Source of the DNA: Rutpela maculata
Lineage: Eukaryota > Arthropoda > Insecta > Coleoptera > Cerambycidae
DNA length: 64,000 nt
Assembly: GCA_936432065.2 (NCBI GenBank)
Contig: OW386294.2
Coordinates: 47,258,842 to 47,322,841, forward strand
Direction of reading: 5' to 3'
Positions within the stretch are counted from its first letter, which is position 1. Each line of letters begins with the position of its first letter. Both the position numbers and the translations under genes were made by a program. Positions 1 to 13,416 of this stretch are shown here, piece by piece. Below the pieces are notes generated by a model. It saw only the letters and a program-made list of their open reading frames with translations, did not search any database and had not been told where the DNA came from.

Positions 1-3000
1 AAATGATTCGTATTAAATGTTTAACTCGATTCAAAAATGTACTTTTACTATGCGATGACATGATAAAACATGCTTTAACGTCGTCGAATCAAAAAATGTT
101 GTTAACAGAAGTTCCTAGTCATGAATTTTCTAGACGAAAAAGTCTCTTGGGAAAATCTAGTAAAACCCACCGTTATCGAGAAAACTCACTTCAAAATGCA
201 TTTCGGATATTTGATTATTTGAAGTAAACGTACACTCTACTTTGTTGAGTCGAATACAACGTTCTATGTATGCTTGTAAATGATTCGTATTAAATGTTTA
301 ACTCGATTCAAAAATGTACTTTTACTATGCGATGACATGATAAAGCATGCTTTAACGTCGTCGAATCAAAAAATGTTGTTAACAGAAGTTCCTTGGGTAA
401 ACGTTCTCTCTACTTTGCTGAATCGAATACAATGATCTACAGAAGCTTGTAAATGATTCGTATTGAATGATTAACTCGAATCAAAAATGTGCTTTGGCTA
501 TGCGATGACATGGTAAAACATGCTTTAACTTCGTCGAGTCAAAAAAGTTGTTAACAAAAGTTCCTAGTCATGACTTTTCTAGGCGAAAAGGTCTCTTGGA
601 AAAATCTCGTAAAACCCACCGTTTTCGAAAAAACTCACTTCAAAATGCATTTCGGATATTTGATTATTTGAAGTAAACGTACACTCTACTTTGTTGAGTC
701 GAATACAACGTTCTATGTATGCTTGTAAATGATTCGTATTAAATGTTTAACTCGATTCAAAAATGTACTTTTACTATGCGATGACATGATAAAACATGCT
801 TTAACGTCGTCGAATCAAAAAATGTTGTTAACAGAAGTTCCTAGTCATGAATTTTCTAGACGAAAAAGTCTCTTGGGAAAATCTAGTAAAACCCACCGTT
901 ATCGAAAAAACTCACTTCAAAATGCATTTCGGATATTTGATTATTTGAAGTAAACGTACACTCTACTTTGTTGAGTCGAATACAACGTTCTATGTATGCT
1001 TGTAAATGATTCGTATTAAATGTTTAACTCGATTCAAAAATGTACTTTTACTATGCGATGACATGATAAAACATGCTTTAACGTCGTCGAATCAAAAAAT
1101 GTTGTTAACAGAAGTTCCTAGTCATGAATTTTCTAGACGAAAAAGTCTCTTGGGAAAATCTAGTAAAACCCACCGTTATCGAGAAAACTCACTTCAAAAT
1201 GCATTTCGGATATTTGATTATTTGAAGTAAACGTACACTCTACTTTGTTGAGTCGAATACAACGTTCTATGTATGCTTGTAAATGATTCGTATTAAATGT
1301 TTAACTCGATTCAAAAATGTACTTTTACTATGCGATGACATGATAAAGCATGCTTTAACGTCGTCGAATCAAAAAATGTTGTTAACAGAAGTTCCTAGTC
1401 ATGAATTTTCTAGGCGAAAAGGTCTCTTGGGAAAATCTCGAAAAACCCACCGTTATCGAAAAAACTCACTTCAAAATGCATTTTTGCTATTTGATCATTT
1501 GAAGTAAACGTTCACTCTACTTTGTTGATTCGAATACAGTGTTCTATAGAAGCTTGTATATGATTTGTACTGAATGTTTAAATTGATTCAGAAATGTGCT
1601 GTTACGATCCGATGACATGGTAAAACATGCTTTTACTTCGTCGAATCAAAAAATGTTGTTAACAGAAGTTCCTAGTCATGAGTTTTCTAGGCGAAAAGGC
1701 CTGTTGGGAAAATCTCGTAAAACCCACCGTTATCGAAAAAACTCACTTCAAAATGAATTTTTGCTATTTGATCATTTGAAGTAAACGTTCTCTCTACTTT
1801 GCTGAATCGAATACAATGATCTACAGAAGCTTGTAAATGATTCGTATTGAATGATTAACTCGAATCAAAAATGTGCTTTTACTATGCGATGACGTGGTAA
1901 AACATGCTTTAACGTCGTCGAATCAAAAAAGGTTGTTAACAAAAATTCCTAGTCATGAATTTTTTAGGCGAAAAGGTCTCTTTGAAAAATCTCGTAAATC
2001 CAACCGTTATCGAAAAAACTCACTTCAAAATGCATTTCTGATATTTGATTATTTGAAGTAAACGTTCACTCTACTTTGTTGAGTCGAATACAACGTTCTA
2101 TGTATGGTTGTAAATGATTCGCATTGACTGTTTAGCTCGATTCAAAAATGTACTTTTACTATGCGATGACATGGTAAAACATGCGTTAACGTCGTCGAAT
2201 CAAAAAATGTTGTTAACACAAGTTCCTAGTCATGACTTTTCTAGGCGAAAAGGTCTCTTGGAAAAATCTCGTAAAACCCACCGTTATCGAAAAAACTCAC
2301 TTCAAAATGCATTTCGGATATTTGATTATTTGAAGTAAACGTTCACTCTACTTTGTTGATTCAAATACAGTGTTCTATAGAAGCTTGTATATGATTCGTA
2401 CTGAATGTTTAAATCGATTCAGAAATGTGCTGTTACGATCCGATGACATGGTAAAACATGCTTTAACTTCGTCGAATCAAAAAATGTTGTTAACAGAAGT
2501 TCCTAGTCATGGCTTTTCTAGGCGAAAAGGTCTGTTGGGAAAATCTCGTAAAACCCACCGTTATCGAAAAAACTCACTTCAAAATGCATTTTTGCTATTT
2601 GATCATTTGAAGTAAACGATCTCTCTACTTTGCTGAATCGAATACAATGATCTACAGAAGCTTGTAAATGATTCGTATTGAATGATTAACTCGAATCAAA
2701 AATGTGCTTTTACTGTGCGATGACATGGTAAAACATGCTTTAACGTCGTCGAATCAAAAAAGGTTGTTAACAAAAGTTCCTAGTCATGACTTTTCTAGGC
2801 GAAAAGGTCTCTTGGGAAAATCTCGTAAACCCCACCGTTACCGAAAAAACTCACTTCAAAATGCATTTCGGATATTTGATTATTTGAAGTAAACGTTCAC
2901 TCTACTTTGTTGATTCGAATACAGTGTTCTATAGAAGCTTGTATATGATTCGTACTGAATGTTTAACTTGATTAAAAAATGTGCTTTTATTATGCGATGA

Positions 3001-4216
3001 CATGGTAAAACATGCTTTAACGTCGTCGAATCAAAAAATGTTGTTAACTGAAGTTCCTAGTCGTAAATTTTCTAGACGAAAAGGTCTCTTGGGAAAATCT
3101 CGTAAAACCCACCGTTATCGAAAAAACTCACTTCAAAATGCATTTTTGCTATTTGATCATTTGAAGTAAACGTTCACTCTACTTTGTTGATTTGAATACA
3201 GTGTTCTATAGAAGCTTGTATATGAGTCGTACTGAATGTTTAACTCGATTCAAAAATGTGCTTTTATTATGCGATGACATGGTAAAACATGCTTTAACGT
3301 CGTCGAATCAAAAAATGTTGTTAACTGAAGTTCCTAAATTTTCTAGGCGAAAAGGTCTCTTGGGAAAATCTCGTAAAACCCACCGTTATCGAAAAAACTC
3401 ACTTCAAAATGCATTTTTGCTATTTGATCATTTGAAGTAAACGTTCACTCTACTTTGTTGATTCGAATACAGTGTTCTATAGAAGCTTGTCTATGATTCG
3501 TACTGAATGTTTAACTCGATTCAAAAATGTGCTTTTATTATGCGATGACATGGTAAAACATGCTTTAACGTCGTCGAATCAAAAAATGTTGTTAACTGAA
3601 GTTCCTAAATTTTCTAGGCGAAAAGGTCTCTTGGGAAAATCTCGTAAAACCCACCGTTATCGAAAAAACTCACTTCAAAATGCATTTTTGCTATTTGATC
3701 ATTTGAAGTAAACGTTCACTCTACTTTGTTGATTCGAATACAGTGTTCTATAGAAGCTTGTATATGATTCGTACTGGATGTTTAACTCGATTCAAAAATG
3801 TGCTTTTATTATGCGATGACATGGTAAAACATGCTTTAACGTCGTCGAATCAAAAAATGTTGTTAACTGAAGTTCCTAGTCATAAATTTTCTAGACGAAA
3901 AGGTCTCTTGGGAAAATCTAGTAAAACCCACCGTTATCGAAAAAACTCACTTCAAAATGCATTTCGGATATTTGATTATTTGAAGTAAACGTACACTCTA
4001 CTTTGTTGAGTCGAATACAACGTTCTATGTATGCTTGTAAATGATTCGTATTAAATATTTAACTCGATTCAAAAATGTACTTTTACTATGCGATGACATG
4101 ATAAAGCATGCTTTAACGTCGTCGAATCAAAAAATGTTGTTAACAGAAGTTCCTAGTCATGAATTTTCTAGGCGAAAAGGTCTCTTGGGAAAATCTCGAA
4201 AAACCCACCGTTATCG
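1..4216 (+). repeat. 277-bp satellite array, block 1
   Basis: Head-to-tail monomers of 277 bp are visible as exact spacing of the same landmarks, for example at 729, 1,006 and 1,283. All monomers point the same way. Each carries an imperfect dyad CCTAG-N11-CTAGG (first copy near 113-133), a GTTAAC site and an AATGCAT block. Neighbouring copies near 1, 729 and 1,006 are nearly identical, while others differ by several percent. One monomer near 280-420 has lost roughly its second half. Some copies, for example near 3,340 and 3,610, lack the same 6 bp (AGTCAT). Most monomers have a 62-88 codon reading frame, but 277 is not a multiple of three and the variants do not look selected, so I treat the array as non-coding satellite. 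Confidence 0.97.
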
Positions 4217-4928
4217 CATATTCTAAAATTAAATATATTTATAAATATAAGTACATTCTGCCCTGTGATATAAAATGGAGATTAGTGAATAGCTTAATAT
4301 TAAGTCATTTTGATTATGCCAGTAGTGTATACTTTCACTTTCTTAGCAAAAACTTTCAGAATAAAATTCAAGTTGTGCAAAACTGCTGCTTTAGATTCTC
4401 TTATAACATAGATAAAAAGGACCATATAACACCACATTATGTCGATAAAAATATTTTAAAAATAGAAAACAGATTTACTTTCCTGTACGGTACGCTCCTT
4501 TATAATATTGTTACCAATAATACACCCCAATACTTATCTGCCTTTCTTGAACGCAGATCTAATACTCATAATGTGAACTTAAGATATATCGATAATTATA
4601 CCATTCCAAAACATAATACAAGTAAATTTGAGGGTTGCTTTTCTTATCTTGCACCTAAATTGTTAAACAAGCATCTTAGTATATTTATGTCCACAAGTTC
4701 CATATTTCAATTTAAAAATAAACTCAGGAAAGAACTACTAGACCAGCAGAAAAACATGTTAGCATAATTTACTTTTATATCATTTGTTTATAGTAACTAT
4801 AAGGTTAAATATAAGAATTCTATTACCTGTATTTTCACTCGGGGGAAGTTGCAATAACGACACTTTCGATACTTCCTCCCATTTGATTTGTATATGTATT
4901 TATATATGTATATGTCAAATAAAGATTG

Positions 4929-4983
<55 letters not shown>
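4217..4983 (+). mobile_element. 5'-truncated LINE (non-LTR retrotransposon) fragment inside the satellite
   Basis: The satellite stops after CCGTTATCG at 4,216 and resumes in the same register at 4,984. TTATCG is present on both sides (4,211-4,216 and 4,984-4,989), which fits a target-site duplication, although the T/A part is ambiguous next to the TTA tail. The insert is about 0.77 kb, begins inside a reverse transcriptase ORF, continues through a short 3' UTR and ends in (ATT)n. That is the usual shape of a 5'-truncated LINE. The residues resemble the C-terminal reverse transcriptase region of CR1/Jockey-like elements; the clade is not certain. Confidence 0.85.
4219..4767 (+). pseudogene. 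C-terminal end of a LINE reverse transcriptase ORF
   Basis: About 182 codons are open to a TAA stop. The peptide contains LILSHFDYASSVY, then a VVQNCCFR segment and a C-terminal FKNKLRKELL helix. This order is typical of the region after the reverse transcriptase catalytic core in CR1/Jockey-type LINEs. The catalytic YxDD motif and the endonuclease are missing because of 5' truncation, so it cannot act. The frame runs open into the upstream satellite monomer and an ATG at 4,159, which makes a chance 202-codon fusion. I infer no function for that fusion. Confidence 0.75.

Positions 4984-4986
<3 letters not shown>
4929..4986 (+). repeat. (ATT)n tail of the LINE fragment
   Basis: About 19 uninterrupted TTA repeats sit exactly at the 3' junction with the satellite. 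They are best read as the microsatellite-like tail made during target-primed reverse transcription rather than as an independent locus. Confidence 0.9.
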
Positions 4987-4987
<1 letters not shown>

Positions 4988-5319
4988 CGAAAAAACTCAC
5001 TTCAAAATGCATTTTTGCTATTTGATCATTTGAAGTAAACGTTCACTCTACTTTGTTGATTCGAATACAGTGTTCTATAGAAGCTTGTATATGATTCGTA
5101 CTGAATGTTTAAATCGATTCAGAAATGTACTGTTACGATCCGATGACATGGTAAAACATGTTTTAACGTCGTCGAATCAAAAAATGTTGTTAACAAAATT
5201 TCCTAGTCATAACTTTTTTAGGCGAATAGGTCTCTTGGAAAAATCTCGTAAATCCAACCGTTATCGAAAACACACTTCAAAATGCATTTCTGATATTTGA
5301 TTTTTTGAAGTAAACGTTC

Positions 5320-8095
5320 ACTCTACTTTGTTGAGTCGAATACAACGTTCTATCTATGGTTGTAAATGACTCGTATTGAATGTTTAACTCGATTCATAAA
5401 CGTGCTTTTACTATGCGATGACATGGTAAAACATACTTTAACGTCGTCGAATCAAAAAATGTTGTTAACAAAATTTCCTAGTCATAACTTTTTTAGGCGA
5501 AAAGGTCTCTTGGAAAAATCTCGTAAATCCAACCGTTATCAAAAAACTCACTTCAAAATGCATTTCTGATATTTGATTATTTGAAGTAAACGTTCACTCT
5601 ACTTTGCTGAATCGAATACAATGATCTACAGAAGCTTGTAAATGATTCGTATTGAATGATCAACTCGAATCAAAAAGGTGCTTTTACTATGCGATGACAT
5701 GGTAAAACAAGCTTTAACGTCGTCGAATCAAAAAATGTTTTCAACAAAAGTTCCTAGTCATGAATTTTCTAGGCGAAAAGGTCTCTTGGGAAAATCTCGT
5801 GAAACCCACCGTTATCGAAAAAACTCACTTCAAAATGCATTTCGGATATTTGATTATTTGAAGAAAACGTTCACTCTACTTTGTTGATTCGAATACAGTG
5901 TTCTATAGAAGCTTGTATATGATTCGTACTGAATGTTTAACTCGATTCAAAAATGTGCTTTTATTATGCGATGACATGGTAAAACATGCTTTAACGTCGT
6001 CGAATCAAAAAATGTTGTTAACAGAAGTTCCTAGTCATGAATTTTCTAGGCGAAAAGGTCTCTTGGGAAAATCTCGTAAAACCCACCGTTATCGAAAAAA
6101 CTCACTTCAAAATGCATTTCGGATATTTGATTATTTGAAGAAAACGTTCACTCTACTTTGTTGATTCGAATACAGTGTTCTATAGAAGCTTGTATATGAT
6201 TCGTACTGAATGTTTAACTCGATTCAAAAATGTGCTTTTATTATGCGATGACATGGTAAAACATGCTTTAACGTCGTCGAATCAAAAAATGTTGTTAACT
6301 GAAGTTCCTAAATTTTCTAGGCGAAAAGGTCTCTTGGGAAAATCTCGTAAAACCCACCGTCATCGAAAAAACTCACTTCAAAATGCATTTTTGCTATTTG
6401 ATCATTTGAAGTAAACGTTCACTCTACTTTGTTGATTCGAATGCAGTGTTCTATAGAAGCTTGTATATGATTCGTACTGAATGTTTAACTCGATTCAAAA
6501 ATGTGCTTTTATTATGCGATGACATGGTAAAACATGCTTTAACGTCGTCGAATCAAAAAATGTTGTTAACTGAAGTTCCTAGTCATAAATTTTCTAGACG
6601 AAAAGGTCTCTTGGGAAAATCTCGTAAAACCCACCGTTATCGAAAAAACTCACTTCAAAATGCATTTTTGCTATTTGATCATTTGAAGTAAACGTTCACT
6701 CTACTTTGTTGATTCGAATACAGTGTTCTATAGAAGCTTGTATATGATTCGTACTGAATGTTTAAATCGATTCAGAAATGTGCTGTTACCAACCGATGAC
6801 ATGGTAAAACATGCTTTAACTTCGTCATGTCAAAAAAAGTTGTTAACAAAAGTTCCTAGTCATGACTTTTTTAGGCGAAAAGATCTGTTGGGAAAATCTC
6901 GTAAAACCCATCGTTATCGAAAAAACTCACTTCAAAATGCATTTTTGCTATTTGATCATTTGAAGTAAACGTTCTCTCTACTTTGTTGAGTCGAATACAA
7001 CGTTCTATCTATGGTTGTAAATGACTCGTATTGAATGTTTAACTCGATTCATAAACGTGCTTTTACTATGCGATGACATGGTAAAACATGCTTTAACGTC
7101 GTCGAATCAAAAAATGTTGTTAACAAAATTTGCTAGTCATAACTTTTTTAGGCGAAAAGGTCTCTTGGAAAAATCTCGTAAATCCAACCGTTATCAAAAA
7201 ACTCACTTCAAAATGCATTTCTGATATTTGATTATTTGAAGTAAACGTTCACTCTACTTTGCTGAATCGAATACAATGATCTACAGAAGCTTGTAAATGA
7301 TTCGTATTGAATGATTAACTCGAATCAAAAATGTGCTTTTACTATGCGATGACATGGTAAAACAAGCTTTAACGTCGTCGAATCAAATAATGTTTTCAAC
7401 AAAAGTTCCTAGTCATGAATTTTCTAGGCGAAAAGGTCTCTTGGGAAAATCTCGTGAAACCCACCGTTATCGAAAAAACTCACTTCAAAATGCATTTCGG
7501 ATATTTGATTAATTGAAGTAAACGTTCACTCTACTTTGTTGATTCGAATACAGTGTTCTATAGAAGCTTGTATATGATTCGTACTGAATGTTTAACTCGA
7601 TTCAAAAATGTGCTTTCATTATGCGATGACATGGTAAAACATGCTTTAACGTCGTCGAATCAAAAAATGTTGTTAACAGAAGTTCCTAGTCATGAATTTT
7701 CTAGGCGAAAAGGTCTCTTGGGAAAATCTCGTAAAACCCACCGTTATCGAAAAAACTCACTTCAAAATGCATTTCGGATATTTGATTATTTGAAGAAAAC
7801 GTTCACTCTACTTTGTTGATTCGAATACAGTGTTCTATAGAAGCTTGTATATGATTCGTACTGAATGTTTAACTCGATTCAAAAATGTGCTTTTATTATG
7901 CGATGACATGGTAAAACATGCTTTAACGTCGTCGAATCAAAAAATGTTGTTAACTGAAGTTCCTAAATTTTCTAGGCGAAAAGGTCTCTTGGGAAAATCT
8001 CGTAAAACCCACCGTTATCGAAAAAACTCACTTCAAAATGCATTTTTGCTACTTGATCATTTGAAGTAAACGTTCACTCTACTTTGTTGATTCGA
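5320..8095 (+). repeat. Higher-order duplication: four-monomer block at 5,320-6,440 repeated at 6,975-8,095
   Basis: Landmarks at 5,366, 5,898 and 6,175 recur at 7,021, 7,553 and 7,830, a constant offset of 1,655 bp (six monomers minus small deletions). Diagnostic variants are shared, such as ATAAACGTGC, a missing base in the ATCAAAAAACTC segment, and ATGTTTTCAACA. The flanking monomers (5,070 against 6,723, and 6,446 against 8,101) no longer match well. This points to local unequal exchange followed by replacement of the edges. Confidence 0.75.
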
Positions 8096-8899
8096 ATACA
8101 GTGTTCTATAGAAGCTTGTATATGATTCGTACTGAATGTTTAAATCGTTTCAGAAATGTGCTGTTACGATCCGATGACATGGTAAAACATGCTTTAACTT
8201 CGTCGAATCAAAAAAAGTTGTTAACAGAAGTTCCTAGTCATGACTTTTCTAGGCGAAAAGGTCTGTTGGGAAAATCTCGTAAAACCCACCGTTATCGAAA
8301 AAACTCACTTCAAAATGCATTTTTGCTATTTGATTATTTGAAGTAAACGTTCACTCTACTTTGTTGAGTCGAATACAACGTTCTATGTATGCTTGTAAAT
8401 GATTCGTATTGAATGTTTAACTCGATTCAAAATTGTGCATTTACTATCCGATGACATGATAAACATGCTTTAACGTCGTCGAATCAAAAAATGTTGTTAA
8501 CAGAAGTTCCTAGTCATGAATTTTCTAGGCGAAAAGGTCTCTTGGGAAAATCTCGTAAAACCCAACGTTATCGAAAAAACACTTCAAAATGCATTTTTGC
8601 TATTTGATCATTTGAAGTAATCGTTCACTCTACTTTGTTGAGTCGAATACAACGTTCTATGTATGGTTGTAAATGATTCGTATTGAATGTTTAGCTCGAT
8701 TCAAAAATGTACTTTTAGTGTGCGATGACATGGTAAAACATGCTTTAACGTCGTCGAATCAAAAAATGTTGTTAACAGAAGTTCCTAGTCATGAATTTTC
8801 TAGGCGAAAAGGTCTCTTGGGAAAATCTCGTAAAACCCACCGTTATCGAAGAAACTCACTTCAAAATGCATTTCGGATATTTGATTATTTGAAGAAAGC

Positions 8900-10790
8900 G
8901 TTCACTCTACTTTGTTGATTCGAATACAGTGTTCTATAGAAGCTTGTATATGATTCGTACTGAATGTTTAACTCGATTCAAAAATGTGCTTTTATTATGC
9001 GATGACATGGTAAAACATGCTTTAACGTCGTCGAATCAAAAAATGTTGTTAACAGAAGTTCCTAGTCATAAATTTTCTAGGCGAAAAGGTCTCTTGGGAA
9101 AATCTCGTAAAACCCACCGTTATCGAAAAAACTCACTTCAAAATGCATTTTCGCTATTCAGAAGCTTGTAAATGATTCGTATTGAATGATTAACTCGAAT
9201 CAAAAATGTGCTTTTACTATGCGATGACTTGGTAAAACATGCTTTAACGTCGTCGAATCAAAAAATGTTAACAAAAGTTCCTAGTTATGACTTTTCTAGG
9301 CGAAAAGGTCTCTTGGGGAAATCTCGCAAAACCCACCGTTATCGAAAAAACTCACTTCAAAATGCATTTCTGATATTTGATTATTTGAAGTAAACGTTCA
9401 CTCTACTTTGTTGAGTCGAATACAACGTTCTATGTATGGTTGTAAATGATTCGTATTGAATGTTTAGCTCGATTCAAAAATGTACTTTTACTATGCGATG
9501 ACATGATAAAGCATGCTTTAACGTCGTCGAATCAAAAAATGTTGTTAACAGAAGTTCCTAGTCATGAATTTTCTAGGCGAAAAGGTCTCTTGGGAAAATC
9601 TCGAAAAACCCACCGTTATCGAAAAAACTCACTTCAAAATGCATTTTTGCTATTTGATCATTTGAAGTCAACGTTCACTCTACTTTGTTGATTCGAATAC
9701 AGTGTTCTATAGAAGCTTGTATATGATTCGTACTGAATGTTTAAATCGTTTCAGAAATGTGCTGTTACGATCCGATGACATGGTAAAACATGCTTTAACT
9801 TCGTCGAATCAAAAAAAGTTGTTAACAGAAGTTCCTAGTCATGACTTTTCTAGGCGAAAAGGTCTGTTGGGAAAATCTCGTAAACCCACCGTTATCGAAA
9901 AAACTCACTTCAAAATGCATTTTTGCTATTTGATTATTTGAAGTAAACGTTCACTCTACTTTGTTGAGTCGAATGCAGCGTTCTATGTATGCTTGTAAAT
10001 GATTCGTATTGAATGTTTAACTCGATTCAAAATTGTGCATTTACTATCCGATGACATGATAAACATGCTTTAACGTCGTCGAATCAAAAAATGTTGTTAA
10101 CAGAAGGTCCTAGTCATGAATTTTCTAGGCGAAAAGGTCTCTTGGGAAAATCTCGTAAAACCCAACGTTATCGAAAAAACACTTCAAAATGCATTTTTGC
10201 TATTTGATCATTTGAAGTAAACGTTCACTCTACTTTGTTGAGTCGAATACAACGTTCTATGTATGGTTGTAAATGATTCGTATTGAATGTTTAGCTCGAT
10301 TCAAAAATGTACTTTTAGTGTGCGATGACATGGTAAAACATGCTTTAACGTCGTCGAATCAAAAAATGTTGTTAACAGAAGTTCCTAGTCATGAATTTTC
10401 TAGGCGAAAAGGTCTCTTGGGAAAATCTCGTAAAACCCACCGTTATCGAAAAAACTCACTTCAAAATGCATTTCGGATATTTGATTATTTGAAGAAAACG
10501 TTCACTCTACTTTGCTGAATCGAATACAATGATCTACAGAAGCTTGTAAATGATTCGTATTGAATGATTAACTCGAATCAAAAATGTGCTTTTACTATGC
10601 GATGACATGGTAAAACATGCTTTAACGTCGTCGAATCAAAAAAGGTTGTTAACAAAAGTTCCTAGTCATGACTTTTCTAGGCGAAAAGGTCTCTTGGGAA
10701 AATCTCGTAAAACCCACCGTTATCGAAAAAACTCACTTCAAAATGCATTTCGGATATTTAATTATTTGAAGTAAACGTTCACTCTACTTT
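8900..10790 (+). repeat. 1.9-kb satellite block duplicated at 17,948-19,825
   Basis: The monomers starting near 8,929, 9,208, 9,446 and 9,702 recur at an offset of exactly 9,048. Those near 10,273 and 10,586 recur at 9,035 because the downstream copy has lost 13 bp near 19,187. Both copies share the same rare internal deletion and the same 3-bp loss in AAAATGTTAAC. The two copies lie on opposite sides of the 3.85-kb DNA element at 12,558-16,404. Confidence 0.8.
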
Positions 10791-12869
10791 GTTGAGTCGA
10801 ATACAACGTTCTATGTATGGTTGTAAATGATTCGTATTGACTGTTTAGCTCGATTCAAAAATGTACTTTTACTATGCGATGACATGGTAAAACATGCGTT
10901 AACGTCGTCGAATCAAAAAATGTTGTTAACACAAGTTCCTAGTCATGACTTTTCTAGGCGAAAAGGTCTCTTGGAAAAATCTCGTAAAACCCACCGTTAT
11001 CGAAAAAACTCACTTCAAAATGCATTTCGGATATTTGATTATTTGAAGTAAACGTTCACTCTACTTTGTTGATTCCAATACAGTGTTCTATAGAAGCTTG
11101 TATATGATTTGTACTGAATGTTTAAATTGATTCAGAAATGTGCTGTTACGATCCGATGACATGGTAAAACATGCTTTAACTTCGTCGAATCAAAAAATGT
11201 TGTTAACAGAAGTTCCTAGTCATGACTTTTCTAGGCGAAAAGGTCTGTTGGGAAAATCTCGTAAAACCCACCGTTATCGAAAAAACTCACTTCAAAATGC
11301 ATTTCGGATATTTGATTAATTGAAGTAAACGTTCACTCTACTTTGTTGATTCGAATACAGTGTTCTATAGAAGCTTGTATATGATTCGTACTGAATGTTT
11401 AACTCTATTCAAAAATGTGCTTTCATTATGCGATGACATGGTAAAACATGCTTTAACGTCGTCGAATCAAAAAATGTTGTTAACAGAAGTTCCTAGTCAT
11501 AAATTTTCTAGGCGAAATGGTCTCTTGGGAAAATCTCGTAAAACCCACCGTTATCGAACAAACTCACTTCAAAATGCATTTCTGATATTTGATTACTTGA
11601 AGTAAACGTACACTCTACTTTGTTGAGTGGAATACAACGTTCTATGTATGCTTATAAATGATTCGTATTGAATGTTTAACTCGATTCAAAATTGTGCATT
11701 TACTATCCGATGACATGATATAACATGCTTTAACGTCGTCGTATCAAAAAATGTTGTTAACAGAAGTTACTAGTCATGAATTTTCTAGGCGAAAAGGTCT
11801 CTTGGGAAAATCTCGTAAAACCCACCGTTATCGAAAAAACTCACTTCAAAATGCATTTTTGCTATTTGATCATTTGAAGTAAACGTTCTCTCTACTTTGC
11901 TGAATCGAATACAATGATCTACAGAAGCTTGTAAATGATTCGTATTGAATGATTAACTCGAATCAAAAATGTGCTTTTACTATGCGATGACATGGTAAAA
12001 CATGCTTTAACTTCGTCGAGTCAAAAAAGTTGTTAACAAAAGTTCCTAGTCATGACTTTTTTAGCCGAAAAGGTCTCTTGGAAAAATCCCGCAAATCCAA
12101 CCGTTATTGAAAAAACTCACTTCAAAATGCATTTCTGATATTTGATTATTTGAAGTAAACGTTCACTCTACTTTGTTGAGTCGAATACAACGTTCTATGT
12201 ATGGTTGTAAATGATTCGTATTGAATGTTCAGCTCGATTCAAAAATGTACTTTTACTATGTGATGACATGGTAAAACATGCTTTAACGTCGTCAAATCAA
12301 AAATTGTTGTTAACAAAAGTTCCTAGTCATGAATTTTCTAGGCGAAAAGGTCTCTTGGGAAAATCTCGTAAAACCCAACGTTATCGAAAAAACTCACTTC
12401 AAAATTCATTTCTGATATTTGATTATTTGAAGTAAACGTACACTCTACTTTGTTGAGTCGAATACAACGTTCTATGTATGCTTGTAAATGATTCGTATTG
12501 AATGTTTAACTCGATTCAACATTGTGCATTTACTATCCGATGACATGATAAAACATGCCCAGTGAACACGGATACATACCTGGTATGTTTCTCTTACGTA
12601 ATCTATTCAACATGTTATATCCAAGGATATTGGATGTATGGTAAATGTAAGGTACATGGACCTTAAAATTTCAGCCACAAAAAAAGTTATAGCCATGTAA
12701 TGGCAACATAACTTGTAGCATACTCATATGTGGCAAATATATAACATACATGTAAAGGACATATATTGTATTTCAAAATATTTACCTTAAAATATGTTCT
12801 GATGTTACATGTGTGCTATATAACATGCAATTTCCGTGGTATATGCACAAGGGGGTAGCAAATAATATA

Positions 12870-13414
12870 CAGGGTGTCCCCAAATGGGGTTACCTATACC
12901 ACAAGTGGACCTAAATTTTAGTTTTTCGACAGTCACTATAAAACATTTTGTTTCTTAAAGAAATACGATGTGTTAAGAAAATGTACTTTTTATGCAGGGC
13001 GCTCAAAAATTTCAAAAATATGAATTTTACCCAAGAGCAAACTACCTTTATTTTTCTCATTTAAGGAAAATGCAATTTGAAAAAATTGTTTATTAAATCC
13101 TGTTTAATATGTCTTTTTCCCCAATGCCTCACCTCAGTTTTCGTATTTTTCCGTAACAGATACTAAACAATTTAGGATTATGAAAGAAAAGTATTTCAAA
13201 TGGCTTTTTTATTAAAAATGAAAAATAAAGGTAGTTTATTCTTAGGCAAAATTCATATTTTCGGAATTTTTAAGAGCCCTGTTCCTTCATAAAAAAATTT
13301 TTTTTAACATAAATCGTATTTTTTTAAAAATGCGGAAAGTTTTATAATGACTTTGTTCAAAAATTAAAATTTAGGTCATTTGTTGTATAGCTAATCTCAT
13401 CCGGGGACACCTTG
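12870..13414. mobile_element. 545-bp fold-back MITE with CAGGGTGTCC ends and TA duplication
   Basis: The ends CAGGGTGTCCCC and its complement GGGGACACCTTG are flanked by TA (12,868-12,869 and 13,415-13,416). Similarity between the arms continues inward for about 250 bp, for example CCTAAATTTTAG on the left and AAAATTTAGG on the right, and ATAAAGGTAGTTTATTCTTAGG against its complement. The whole element can fold into one hairpin. TA duplication and this start are common in Tc1/mariner-like MITEs of insects. It is nested within the CCCAGTGAACAC element. Confidence 0.85.
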
Positions 13415-13416
13415 TA

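Larger units (their letters stand above)
4984..12557 (+). repeat. 277-bp satellite array, block 2
   Basis: About 27 monomers continue in the same orientation and register after the LINE insertion. Monomer variants recur in blocks, showing higher-order structure: one four-monomer block repeats at an offset of 1,655 bp, and a 1.9-kb block recurs about 9 kb downstream. Near 9,150 and again near 18,205 a shared deletion joins GCTATT directly to CAGAAGCTTG, which marks the duplicated block. The block ends at AAACATG (12,557), where a DNA element is inserted. Confidence 0.97.

Noticed and set aside
1..12557. Regular repeat spacing as a CRISPR array
   Set aside because: Units are 277 bp with no short conserved repeat and unique spacer pattern, in a eukaryotic context with transposons.
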